64,000 nt of DNA from Rhodoferax sp. GTDB taxonomy: Bacteria; Pseudomonadota; Gammaproteobacteria; Burkholderiales; Burkholderiaceae_C. A program made the translations under genes and the position numbers. Shown here in pieces: positions 11,827 to 20,273 of the stretch. The notes beneath the pieces are model-generated. The model ran no database searches. It worked only from the letters and a program-made list of their open reading frames with translations, and was not told the DNA's origin. How positions within the stretch are numbered: the first letter of the stretch is position 1; every line of letters starts with the position of its first letter. The stretch covers positions 124,001-188,000 of the forward strand of contig NZ_JANXMU010000032.1 of NCBI RefSeq assembly GCF_025354435.1, in the 5' to 3' direction.

Positions 11827-12867
11827 TTAACGGCCTTGGGCCTTCAATGCAGCGTCAAGACGCGGGAAGACACGGCGGGCGTTGCCCTCGTAGATCTGGG
11901 CGCGGTCGGCATCGCTCAAAATCTTGCTGGCTTCGATGTAGCGCTTGGTGTCGTCGTAGTAGTTGCCGGTTTCGGGGTCGATGCCGCGCACCGCGCCGAT
12001 CATTTCGCTGGCAAACAGCACGTTTTTCACCGGGATCACGGTGTTCAGCAGGTCAATGCCGGGCTGGTGGTACACGCAGGTATCGAAGTAGATGTTGTTG
12101 AGCAGGTGCTCGCTCAGCAGTGGCTTCTTCAGCTCTTGCGCCAGGCCCCGGAAACGGCCCCAGTGGTAAGGCACCGCGCCGCCGCCGTGCGGAATCAAAA
12201 AGCGCAGCGTGGGGAATTCCTTGAACAGGTCGCTGGTCAGGCACTGCATGAAGGCGGTGGTGTCGGCGTTCAGGTAGTGCGCGCCGGTGGTGTGGAAGCA
12301 GGCGTTGCAGCTGGTGCTGACGTGGATCATGGCGGGGATGTCGTACTCCACCATCTTCTCGTAGATGGGGTACCAGGCCTTGTCGCTCAAGGGGGGCGAA
12401 TTCCAGTGGCCGCCGCTCGGGTCAGGGTTCAGGTTGATACCGACGTTGCCGTATTCCTTGACGCATTTTTCCAGCTCGGGGATGCAGGTGGCCGGATCCA
12501 CGCCGGGGCTTTGCGGCAGCATGGCCGCGCCGATGAAATGCTGGGGGAACAACTGGGCGACCCGGTAGCAAAGTTCGTTGCAAATGGCCGCCCAGGTGCT
12601 GGACACGTTGAAGTCGCCAATGTGGTGGGCCATGAAGCTGGCGCGCGGGCTGAAGATGGTGAGGTCGGAGCCGCGCTCTTTCATCAAGCGCAGCTGGTTG
12701 GATTCGATGGTTTCGATCAGCTCGTCGTCGCTGATCTTCAGGTCGGACACCTTGGGCATCATGGCCGGGTCTTTGATGCCGGCGATCTGCTGGTTGCGCC
12801 AGTTTTCCAGCGATTTGGGGGCCGTGGTGTAGTGGCCGTGGCAGTCGATGATCAGGGGTTTTGTCAT
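11827..12867 (-). CDS. pmdE: 4-oxalomesaconate hydratase (amidohydrolase family, LigJ-like)
   Basis: MTKPLIIDCHGHYTTAPKSLENWRNQQIAGI; LigJ family. Confidence 0.88.
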   Translation of the reverse strand: MTKPLIIDCHGHYTTAPKSLENWRNQQIAGIKDPAMMPKVSDLKISDDELIETIESNQLRLMKERGSDLTIFSPRASFMAHHIGDFNVSSTWAAICNELCYRVAQLFPQHFIGAAMLPQSPGVDPATCIPELEKCVKEYGNVGINLNPDPSGGHWNSPPLSDKAWYPIYEKMVEYDIPAMIHVSTSCNACFHTTGAHYLNADTTAFMQCLTSDLFKEFPTLRFLIPHGGGAVPYHWGRFRGLAQELKKPLLSEHLLNNIYFDTCVYHQPGIDLLNTVIPVKNVLFASEMIGAVRGIDPETGNYYDDTKRYIEASKILSDADRAQIYEGNARRVFPRLDAALKAQGR

Positions 12868-12910
12868 GGTGTGCGTCTCCTTGGTTTGAATTTAGTCGGC
12901 AGGCAGGGTC

Positions 12911-13600
12911 TTAAACAGGGTCCATACCCTGAGCGCGTTTGGCTTCGGCCACTTCAGGGGAATTCATGTAGTCGAGCAGGGCGCGTACGGCATCGGGCTG
13001 TACGCTGTTGGTAGCCACCCCGGCTGAAAAAATGGTGGTGACCTGGATGGCCGGTGGCAGTGGCCCCAGGATGGTGATGCCGTCCAGCGGCAGCAGTTCG
13101 CTCAGTTGCTGGAAACCCAGCTCCACCTCACCGCGCGCCACCAGTGCCCCCACGGGCACGCCGGGCGGGGCCTGGACAATGCGGCTCTGGATGCTGGCGG
13201 CAATACCCCAGCGCTCAAACAGCTTGGCCAGTGCCACGCCGCTCGGGCCGGTGGAGTAGCTGATGCTGCGGGCGGCCAGCACCGCGGCGCGCACAGCATC
13301 TTCGCTGGAAATATCGGGCCGTGCCGCCCCAGCTTGCACCGCCACTGCCACGCCGGAGCGGACCAAGTCCACCCGGGAACCCGCCCGCAAATGGCCTGCA
13401 GCGGTCAGTTTGTCGATGGCATCCGATGCCAGCACCACCACGTCGAACGTTTCACCCGCCTGTACGCGCTTGGCCGCGTCGACACCACCCACGGATGCCA
13501 TATCGACGCGCAATCCAGAACGTTGCTGGAACCCGGCCACCAATTCAGCCAGCAGCAGGCGCGTAGCCATCGAAGAAATACCCTTGATTACAGTCGTCAT
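12911..13600 (-). CDS. ModA-like substrate-binding domain protein without recognisable signal peptide
   Basis: MTTVIKGISSMATRLLLAELVAGFQQRSGLRVDMASVGGVDAAKRVQAGETFDVVVLASDAIDKL; binding-protein fold starts almost at residue 1. Confidence 0.75.
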   Translation of the reverse strand: MTTVIKGISSMATRLLLAELVAGFQQRSGLRVDMASVGGVDAAKRVQAGETFDVVVLASDAIDKLTAAGHLRAGSRVDLVRSGVAVAVQAGAARPDISSEDAVRAAVLAARSISYSTGPSGVALAKLFERWGIAASIQSRIVQAPPGVPVGALVARGEVELGFQQLSELLPLDGITILGPLPPAIQVTTIFSAGVATNSVQPDAVRALLDYMNSPEVAEAKRAQGMDPV

Positions 13601-13670
13601 GGCAGGCCGTTTGCAGAGTGGGACATTGCCACCATTGTGGCTACGGTGCTGCGCAAAGCCAAGCCGGAAG

Positions 13671-13716
13671 ACTCTCTATCAGATATTGCAATTCGGCATA
13701 ATAGAGATAGAGGTAT
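13671..13716. promoter_or_regulatory. Candidate LysR operator/promoter region between the pmd operon and the LysR gene
   Basis: gactctctatcagatattgcaattcggcataatagagatagagg: CTCTAT...ATAGAG inverted arms in a divergent intergenic region. Confidence 0.45.
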
Positions 13717-13724
13717 AGCCAAAT

Positions 13725-14630
13725 ATGGATCTTAAACAAATCGAATATTTCGTCAGGGTGGCCGAACTTGGCAGTTTCACCCGCGCCGCCGTGGCGCTGG
13801 ACATGGCCCAGCCCGCCCTGAGCCGCCAAGTGCGCCTGCTGGAGGTGGAGCTGCGGCAAAACCTGCTGGTGCGCAATGGCCGGGGGGCCACACCCACCGA
13901 GGCGGGCAAGCTGCTGCTGGAACACGGCCGGGGCATCCTGCACCAGGTGGAACGCGCCCGCGAAGAGCTGGGCCGGGTGCGCGGTGGGCTGGCGGGCCGG
14001 GTGGCAATTGGCCTGCCCAGCAGCCTGGCGCGCGTACTCACCGTACCGCTGACGCGGGCCTTTCGCCAGCAAATGCCGGATGCATCCCTGTCGATCCGCG
14101 AAGGCCTGTCGGTGGATCTGCAGCAGTCGCTGGTCAGCGGGCGGCTCGACATTGCCGTGCTCTACAACGCCCAAAGCAGCTTAGAGACCGACATCAGCCC
14201 GCTGATGGAAGAAGAGCTACTGTTGGTGCAGGCCCGGCCGCCCGGCCTGCCCGAAGACCCACCGCCCGCGCCGATTGCGCTGAAAGCCGTGGCCCTGCTG
14301 CCGCTGGTCATCCCCAGCCGCCCCAACGCCATCCGCATGCATGTCGAAGCCGAGATGGCCAAGATCGGCTGCCGCCCGCTGGTGGCGCTGGAGATCGACG
14401 GCGTGGCCGCCATCCTGGACCTGGTGGCCGACGGTGCGGGCAGCGCCCTGCTGTCGCGCCACGCCGTGGCCAGCTCGATCCGCCCGTCAGCCTTCACCAC
14501 CCGCGCCATCCAGCAACCGGCCCTGCGCACCAAGGTGGCCCTGGCCACCAGTTCGCTGCGCCCCAGCACCTTGACCCAGCAGGCCACGCTGGAGCTGATC
14601 CGCAGCACGGTGGCGCAGTGGGCGGGGTGA
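13725..14630 (+). CDS. LysR family transcriptional regulator (probable pmd operon regulator)
   Basis: MDLKQIEYFVRVAELGSFTRAAVALDMAQPALSRQVRLLEVELRQNLLVRNGRGATPTEAG. Confidence 0.92.
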   Translation: MDLKQIEYFVRVAELGSFTRAAVALDMAQPALSRQVRLLEVELRQNLLVRNGRGATPTEAGKLLLEHGRGILHQVERAREELGRVRGGLAGRVAIGLPSSLARVLTVPLTRAFRQQMPDASLSIREGLSVDLQQSLVSGRLDIAVLYNAQSSLETDISPLMEEELLLVQARPPGLPEDPPPAPIALKAVALLPLVIPSRPNAIRMHVEAEMAKIGCRPLVALEIDGVAAILDLVADGAGSALLSRHAVASSIRPSAFTTRAIQQPALRTKVALATSSLRPSTLTQQATLELIRSTVAQWAG

Positions 14631-14691
14631 TGCAGCCCCGCATAATCCAGCCTTGTCTAAAACTTACCCGCCGCATTACGCCGCACTTTCC

Positions 14692-15519
14692 ATGACTTTC
14701 AAACGCCAATTCCTCCAGTCCGTAGCCGCCCTGTCCGTGGGCCTGTTCCTCAGCGCTTGCGGCAAAGCGCCACCGGCCTCCGTGGCAGCCGAGCCTGCTG
14801 CATCGGCCCCTGCGGCACCCGCCCCCACACCGGCAGCCAAAGTGATTACCGTGGGCACCGACCCGACCTACGCACCGTTTGAGTTCCAGAACGAAAAAGG
14901 TGAAATCGTCGGTTTCGACATTGACGTGCTGAGCGCCGCCGCCCACAAGGCCGGGCTGGAAGTGAAGTTTGTCAGCACCCCGTGGGAAGGCGCGTTCACC
15001 GCGCTGGCCCAGGGCGACCGCGATGTGCTGGTGTCGGCCGTCACCATCACCGACGAACGCAAGCAGACCATGGACTTCTCCGACCCCTACTTTGAGGCCA
15101 GCCAGCTGATCGCCGTGCCCGCCAAGTCCGCCGTCACCAAACTGGACGACCTGAAGAAGAAGAAAATCGGCGTGCAAACCGGCACCACCGGCGAAGAGGT
15201 GGTGGTCAAGTTGCAAGGCAAAACCAGCACCAACATCAAACGCTTTGAATCCACCCCATTGGCCCTGGCCGAGCTGGCTGCAGGCGGCGTGGATGCCGTG
15301 GTGGCCGACAACGGCGTGGTCATCCACTACCTGGCCAACAACCCCACGGCAGGCTTCAAATCCATCAGCGATGCGGGCTTTGCCCCCGAGTTCTACGGCG
15401 TGGCCGTGAAAAAGGGCAACGCCGAGCTGCTGGCCCAGATCAACAAGGGCCTGGCCGACATCAAGGCCGATGGCAGCTACCAGAAGATCCACGACAACTA
15501 CTTCAAATCCACCAAATAG
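14692..15519 (+). CDS. amino acid ABC transporter substrate-binding lipoprotein
   Basis: MTFKRQFLQSVAALSVGLFLSACGKA lipobox; VGTDPTYAPFEFQNEKGEIVGFDIDVLSAAA (SBP family 3). Confidence 0.92.
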   Translation: MTFKRQFLQSVAALSVGLFLSACGKAPPASVAAEPAASAPAAPAPTPAAKVITVGTDPTYAPFEFQNEKGEIVGFDIDVLSAAAHKAGLEVKFVSTPWEGAFTALAQGDRDVLVSAVTITDERKQTMDFSDPYFEASQLIAVPAKSAVTKLDDLKKKKIGVQTGTTGEEVVVKLQGKTSTNIKRFESTPLALAELAAGGVDAVVADNGVVIHYLANNPTAGFKSISDAGFAPEFYGVAVKKGNAELLAQINKGLADIKADGSYQKIHDNYFKSTK

Positions 15520-15521
15520 TG

Positions 15522-15655
15522 GCACACCCCCAGGCTGCAGTGCTTCGCAACTTTCGCCAACCCCCCTCGCATCTGTTTGCAAAAACAGATGCGACATGCA
15601 GGGGGCAACACCAGCAGCCTGGCAAAGCCAGTTCTGCGGTGTTCCTGGAAAACGC
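15522..15655 (-). repeat. Family C repeat copy (minus orientation) with internal hairpin insertion
   Basis: Shares aacaccgcagaactggctttgccaggctgctggtgttgccccctgc... with copies at 28449 and 41399. Confidence 0.85.
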
Positions 15656-15716
15656 GGGTGCAGGCTGTCAAGGTTTGCCAGGTAGTCACTCGGCCTCATA
15701 AAAATCGGAGCACGCA

Positions 15717-16469
15717 ATGGTCTGGCGTTGGGACATTCTGGCCGGGTACGGCCCCCTGTTTGCACAGGGTTTGTGGATGACGGTGCAGCTCACGGTGATC
15801 GCCACCGGGGCGGGCATGCTGCTGGGCGCGGCGGTGGGGCTGGTCAACACCAGCAGCCTGGCACCGCCCTCCCCGCCCTGGCCGGTAGCCTGGGGCCTGA
15901 AGCTGCTGCGCGCGCTGGCCACGGCCTACGTGACCTTTTTTCGCGGCACGCCGCTATTTGTGCAGATTTTGCTGGTCCACTTTGCGCTGATGCCGCTGCT
16001 GATCCACCCCGACGGCGGCTGGCTGCTGCAGGGTGACATGGCCCGCGAATTCCGCCAGGAGCATGGGGCCTTTTTCTCCGGCGCGGTGGCGCTGACGCTG
16101 AACGCCGGGGCTTACATCTCGGAAATCTTCCGCGCAGGCATCCAGAGCATCCACTCCGGCCAGAATGCCGCCGCCCAAAGCCTGGGGATGAGCCCCTGGC
16201 TGAGCATGCGCTACATCGTGCTACCGCAGGCCTTTCGGCGCATGGTGCCCGCGCTGGTGAACGAAATGGTGGCCCTGGTCAAAGATACCTCGCTGGTCTC
16301 GGCCATCGGCCTGCTGGAGCTGGCCATGGCCGCCCGCACCGTGGCCGGGGCCTACTCGCGCTACTGGGAACCCTACCTGGCCATCTCGGCCATGTACCTG
16401 GTGCTGACCTGGACCCTGTCGCAACTGGCCAAAAAGCTCGAAGTGCCGGAACACGCACGCGGGCGTTAA
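15717..16469 (+). CDS. amino acid ABC transporter permease
   Basis: FFRGTPLFVQILLVHFALMP...AAQSLGMSPWLSMRYIVLPQAFRRMVPALVNEMVALVKDTSLVSAIGLLEL. Confidence 0.92.
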   Translation: MVWRWDILAGYGPLFAQGLWMTVQLTVIATGAGMLLGAAVGLVNTSSLAPPSPPWPVAWGLKLLRALATAYVTFFRGTPLFVQILLVHFALMPLLIHPDGGWLLQGDMAREFRQEHGAFFSGAVALTLNAGAYISEIFRAGIQSIHSGQNAAAQSLGMSPWLSMRYIVLPQAFRRMVPALVNEMVALVKDTSLVSAIGLLELAMAARTVAGAYSRYWEPYLAISAMYLVLTWTLSQLAKKLEVPEHARGR

Positions 16470-16485
16470 TTTTTATCTCTCCAAC

Positions 16486-17463
16486 ATGCCACTTTCTTCA
16501 CCTCTCTCCCCTTTAACCGCTTTCTTCGCCCAGCGGCCACTGGTGATTTTGGACGGAGCACTGGCCACCGAACTGGAGCGCCGGGGTGCCGATCTGAACG
16601 ACCCACTGTGGTCCGCCAAGCTGCTGATCGAGCAGCCCGCGCTGATCTACCAGGTGCACCTGGACTACTTCCAGGCCGGGGCCGACGTGGCCACCACCGC
16701 CAGCTACCAGGCCACTTTTGAGGGCTTTGCCAAGCGCGGCTTCGATGCCGCCACCGCCGCCCAGCTGATGCGCAACGCCGTGCGGCTGGCGGTGGAAGCC
16801 CGCGACACCTTTTGGGCCGAGCCCGCGCATCGCGTGGGCCGCATCCAGCCGCTGGTGGCCGCGTCGGTGGGCCCGTATGGCGCGATGCTGGCCAACGGCT
16901 CGGAGTACCGCGGCCACTACGGCCTGAGCGAAGAAGCCCTGATGGACTTCCACCGCCCCCGCCTGGCCGTGCTGGTGGATGCCGGGGCCGACCTGCTGGC
17001 CTGCGAAACCATTCCCTGCCTAGCCGAGGCCCGCGCCCTCGCCCGCCTGCTGCCTGAATTTCCCGGCGCGGCGGCGTGGATCAGCTTCTCGTGCCGCGAC
17101 GGCCTGCACACCAGCGAAGGTGAGCTGCTGGGCGACTGCGTGGCCGCGTTGGACGGTTACGCCCAGGTGGTGGCCGTGGGCGTGAACTGCACCGCGCCCG
17201 AGTACATTGCCTCGCTGGTGGACCAGATGCATGCGCGCACCACCAAGCCGCTGCTGGTCTACCCCAATTCGGGCGAGCACTATGACGCCACCCACAAGCA
17301 GTGGCACGGCAATCCCAGCGCCTCGCACTTTGCCGACCAGGCCCGTGGCTGGCACGCACGCGGGGCCCGGCTCATCGGCGGCTGCTGCCGCACATCGCCC
17401 GACGACATTGCCGCCGTACACCAGTGGGCCAGCGCATCGCTGCCACTGCATCTCCCCGCATGA
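16486..17463 (+). CDS. mmuM: homocysteine S-methyltransferase
   Basis: VILDGALATELERRGADLNDPLWSAKLL...ARLIGGCCRTSPDDIAAV (GGCC zinc motif). Confidence 0.92.
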   Translation: MPLSSPLSPLTAFFAQRPLVILDGALATELERRGADLNDPLWSAKLLIEQPALIYQVHLDYFQAGADVATTASYQATFEGFAKRGFDAATAAQLMRNAVRLAVEARDTFWAEPAHRVGRIQPLVAASVGPYGAMLANGSEYRGHYGLSEEALMDFHRPRLAVLVDAGADLLACETIPCLAEARALARLLPEFPGAAAWISFSCRDGLHTSEGELLGDCVAALDGYAQVVAVGVNCTAPEYIASLVDQMHARTTKPLLVYPNSGEHYDATHKQWHGNPSASHFADQARGWHARGARLIGGCCRTSPDDIAAVHQWASASLPLHLPA

Positions 17464-18209
17464 AGTGGCTTGCCGCCGCGCTGCTTTGGGCCTGCCTGGG
17501 CGCAGCCCAAGCCACCAGCTTTGCCGACATCCAGCGCATCAAGTCCACTGAAGGCATTCCCCGCTGGCGGGAAGCCGCGGAGAGGACGCGGGCGCTGCGG
17601 GCCGCCCCGCCCACAGACGCAGCGGCCGCCGCCTGGACAAGCTTGGACGCGGAAACCGACCCCCAGGTGGGCAAGGCCCCGCTGGACCAAACCACCGGCG
17701 CGCTCAACAGCGCCGACCTGCTGGTCAACGCCAGTTGGCTGCGCTGGCGCGTGCTGTCGGAAAACGCCGACGCGCGCTACTCGTTTGCCTACGCCATGGA
17801 CCTGGCCCGCATGCGCAGCGGCACCAACAACCTCGACAACTACGACGATGAAGCCGTCATCTTCTTCTTCCATGCCAAGCTGGCGCTGACCCTGGACGGC
17901 ATGCGCTGCACCGACCGCAGCAAGGCCGAGCACCTGCAAACCTGGTACGGCGGGCTGGACCGGCTGCAACCGCTGCTGCAAAAAGCCGCCCGTATGCCGC
18001 TGCCCGACAAGTCCGCCGCCATCCTGGAGGCCATTACCATGGAAGAAATGCTGGGCGAGCGCCCCGCCATGGGTTGGCTGTGCCCACGCCGCAGTGCCGA
18101 GGCCCCGTCCAGCACCGCACCGCCGCGCTACCTGTCCATTGACGCCTGGCGCAAGTACCGCAAAGACCTGCTGGAGCAATTGACCCGCAATGCGCTCAAG
18201 AATCTGTAG
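17460..18209 (+). CDS. hypothetical secreted protein
   Basis: MKWLAAALLWACLGAAQATSFADIQRIKSTEG; signal peptide; ATGA overlap with mmuM. Confidence 0.75.
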   Translation: MKWLAAALLWACLGAAQATSFADIQRIKSTEGIPRWREAAERTRALRAAPPTDAAAAAWTSLDAETDPQVGKAPLDQTTGALNSADLLVNASWLRWRVLSENADARYSFAYAMDLARMRSGTNNLDNYDDEAVIFFFHAKLALTLDGMRCTDRSKAEHLQTWYGGLDRLQPLLQKAARMPLPDKSAAILEAITMEEMLGERPAMGWLCPRRSAEAPSSTAPPRYLSIDAWRKYRKDLLEQLTRNALKNL

Positions 18210-18213
18210 CCCT

Positions 18214-18281
18214 AGATTTATAAGAAATCGGCCTCTAGCGTATATTCCACCTACACTATAAGCTACTATTTTTATAGCAAA
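18214..18281 (+). repeat. Family A repeat copy
   Basis: agatttataagaaatcggcctctagcgtatattccacctacactataagctactatttttatagcaaa. Confidence 0.9.
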
Positions 18282-18302
18282 CCTACTTTGGAGCCACGCA
18301 CT

Positions 18303-19358
18303 ATGCCGCCGTCCACACCGCTCCTCCAAACCGCTGCCGGTCTGCTTTTGGCCGTGGCCAGCGCCCAGGCCCAAACCCAGACAGCGCCCAGCATCCAGCC
18401 GCACGGCGGCGTGTGGCCGGTGCAGGCCGGGTTCGACTTCGACCTGGGCAAAAAGAAGGAGCTGAAAACCCGCCAGTCGGTCAGCGGCATCGCCTGCAGC
18501 CTGGATACCAAAAATCAGCGCGTATGCCTGCTGGCGTTTGACGAGGGCGTGGAAGCCCGCTGGGCCACGCTGCACGACGCGGCGCTGGTGGCAGAGCCCG
18601 CCCCGCTGCTGTTGCGCGACAACACCGGTGAGCTGGATGCCGAGGGCGCAGCCACCGACGGGCGCAATTTTTACGTCACCGGCTCGCATTCGGCCAAGCG
18701 CAACAGCTGCGAAAGCAACCCGCACAGCCGCCACGTGATCCGCTTCCAACGCGACCCGGCCACGGGCCGCGCCCTGCGCAGTGCCGACGGCAAGCTGGTG
18801 GGCTATGCCGACACCGGGCGTTTGTGGAGCGTGATGCAAGCCCAGCCCGCGCTGCAGTCCTTTGCCCAGGAGCGCGCCTGCCTGGGCGCGGATGCCGGGG
18901 TCAACATCGAAGGCCTGGCCGTGCGCGATGGGCGCCTATACTTTGGCCTGCGCAGCATGGGGGCTGTGCTGGCGGTAGATGCCGATGCACTCTTCAGCCC
19001 CGCTGCTGCCGTGCAGGCCACGGTGACCCCGCTGGTCCTGGGCGCCGGGCGCGGCATCCGCGACATGGAAACCGTAGACAAAGGCTTTCTGCTGCTGGCC
19101 GGGCCGGACGATGTGGAAGCCCACCAAGGCGTGGGCTGGACCCTGGCCTGGTGGGACGGCAAACCCAGCCCCACCCCGGTCACGCCCAAGGTGTTGGCAT
19201 CGCTGGATCTGGGCAAAGTAAAGCTGCGCGACTGCGACAAAGAAATCAAGCTCGAGGCTCTGACCGTGCTAAAAGAAACGCCCAGCAGCTACGAGGTGCT
19301 GGTGCTGTCCGACGGGATGTGCGACGGCGGGCCGCTAGCGTTTACGGTGCCGAAGTAG
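18303..19358 (+). CDS. DUF3616-like secreted protein
   Basis: MPPSTPLLQTAAGLLLAVASAQAQTQTAPS...; DUF3616-like ...NFYVTGSHSAKRNS...NIEGLAVRDGRLYFGLRS. Confidence 0.7.
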   Translation: MPPSTPLLQTAAGLLLAVASAQAQTQTAPSIQPHGGVWPVQAGFDFDLGKKKELKTRQSVSGIACSLDTKNQRVCLLAFDEGVEARWATLHDAALVAEPAPLLLRDNTGELDAEGAATDGRNFYVTGSHSAKRNSCESNPHSRHVIRFQRDPATGRALRSADGKLVGYADTGRLWSVMQAQPALQSFAQERACLGADAGVNIEGLAVRDGRLYFGLRSMGAVLAVDADALFSPAAAVQATVTPLVLGAGRGIRDMETVDKGFLLLAGPDDVEAHQGVGWTLAWWDGKPSPTPVTPKVLASLDLGKVKLRDCDKEIKLEALTVLKETPSSYEVLVLSDGMCDGGPLAFTVPK

Positions 19359-20139
19359 CCAGCGTCAGCAGCGATAAAGCCCGCGCTGCATCCAGCAGAT
19401 AAGCCCGCGCGTCGTCTTCGGTGGGCCCGGCATGCCGGTCGATGCGGCGGATGTACGGGCACGTCAGCGCCGCCAGGGCGTTGCCGTCCACGCCCAAAAT
19501 CGGGTATGAAATATCCACCACGCCAAAAGACTGCAAGCTATTGCCCTGGCGGTAGCCGAGCCGCCGCACGGTGTCCAGCACGACCGCCAGGTCGGCACTG
19601 TCCATGGGCACTTCGCCGTCCAGCGTCGTGTGCTCGGCCAGCATGCGCGCGGTGCGTTCGGCATCGCTGAAGGCCAGCAGCACGTGGCCCGAGGCCGAAT
19701 CCACCAGACCCACGCGTGCGCCTAGCCGGGTGGACATGCCCCAGGCGCTGGGGCCGTTGACCTGGGCGGTGATCAACACGCTGCCCCGGTCGTACACACC
19801 CATGTGGCAAGACTGCTCGGCCCGCTGGGCAAACACATCCATCAGCGGCAGCGCCTGCGAGACCAGGCGGTTCAGCGGTGGGTGCATGTGGGCCAGGGCA
19901 AACAGCTTCAGGCTCAGCGCATAGCGGTCGCCCGAGACCGATCGCATTACGTACTGGCGCATCACCAGCCGCTCCAGCATGCGGTAGATCTCGCTGGCAC
20001 CGCGGTCCATGGCTTTGACGATTTCGGCCCGGGTCAGGCCCTGGGGTTGGCTGGCCAGCAGCTCCAGAATGTCCAAGCCTTTGTCGAGTGCGGGGGCGCG
20101 GTAGCGGTCGTCCGGTGCCACCTTGTCTGCTTTAGTCAT
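19342..20139 (-). CDS. IclR family transcriptional regulator
   Basis: MTKADKVAPDDRYRAPALDKGLDILELLASQPQGLTRAEIVKAMDRGASEIYRMLERLV; divergent from sugar ABC operon. Confidence 0.92.
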   Translation of the reverse strand: MTKADKVAPDDRYRAPALDKGLDILELLASQPQGLTRAEIVKAMDRGASEIYRMLERLVMRQYVMRSVSGDRYALSLKLFALAHMHPPLNRLVSQALPLMDVFAQRAEQSCHMGVYDRGSVLITAQVNGPSAWGMSTRLGARVGLVDSASGHVLLAFSDAERTARMLAEHTTLDGEVPMDSADLAVVLDTVRRLGYRQGNSLQSFGVVDISYPILGVDGNALAALTCPYIRRIDRHAGPTEDDARAYLLDAARALSLLTLATSAP

Positions 20140-20208
20140 AAATGTAATTAGTTGTTGAGGGAAAGTACCGAGACGCGCGGCCTGCTTCACGCCATAGTAT
20201 TGCGCCAA

Positions 20209-20268
20209 TGTTCATCCATGAACACTTTGTTTGCATATAAATACAAACCCCTATACCTCCTCTATAGG
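20209..20268. promoter_or_regulatory. Cluster of three inverted repeats upstream of the sugar ABC operon (candidate IclR operator/promoter)
   Basis: TGTTCATccATGAACA (20209-20224), GTTTGcatataaataCAAAC (20229-20248), CCTATAcctcctcTATAGG (20250-20268). Confidence 0.6.
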
Positions 20269-20273
20269 ACCGC

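Noticed and set aside
11065-13014. 649-aa plus-strand ORF across the pmd genes
   Set aside because: Antisense shadow ORF of pmdF/pmdE; no recognisable domain
17280-18839. 519-aa minus-strand ORF
   Set aside because: Antisense shadow across mmuM, a hypothetical gene, a repeat and DUF3616 gene
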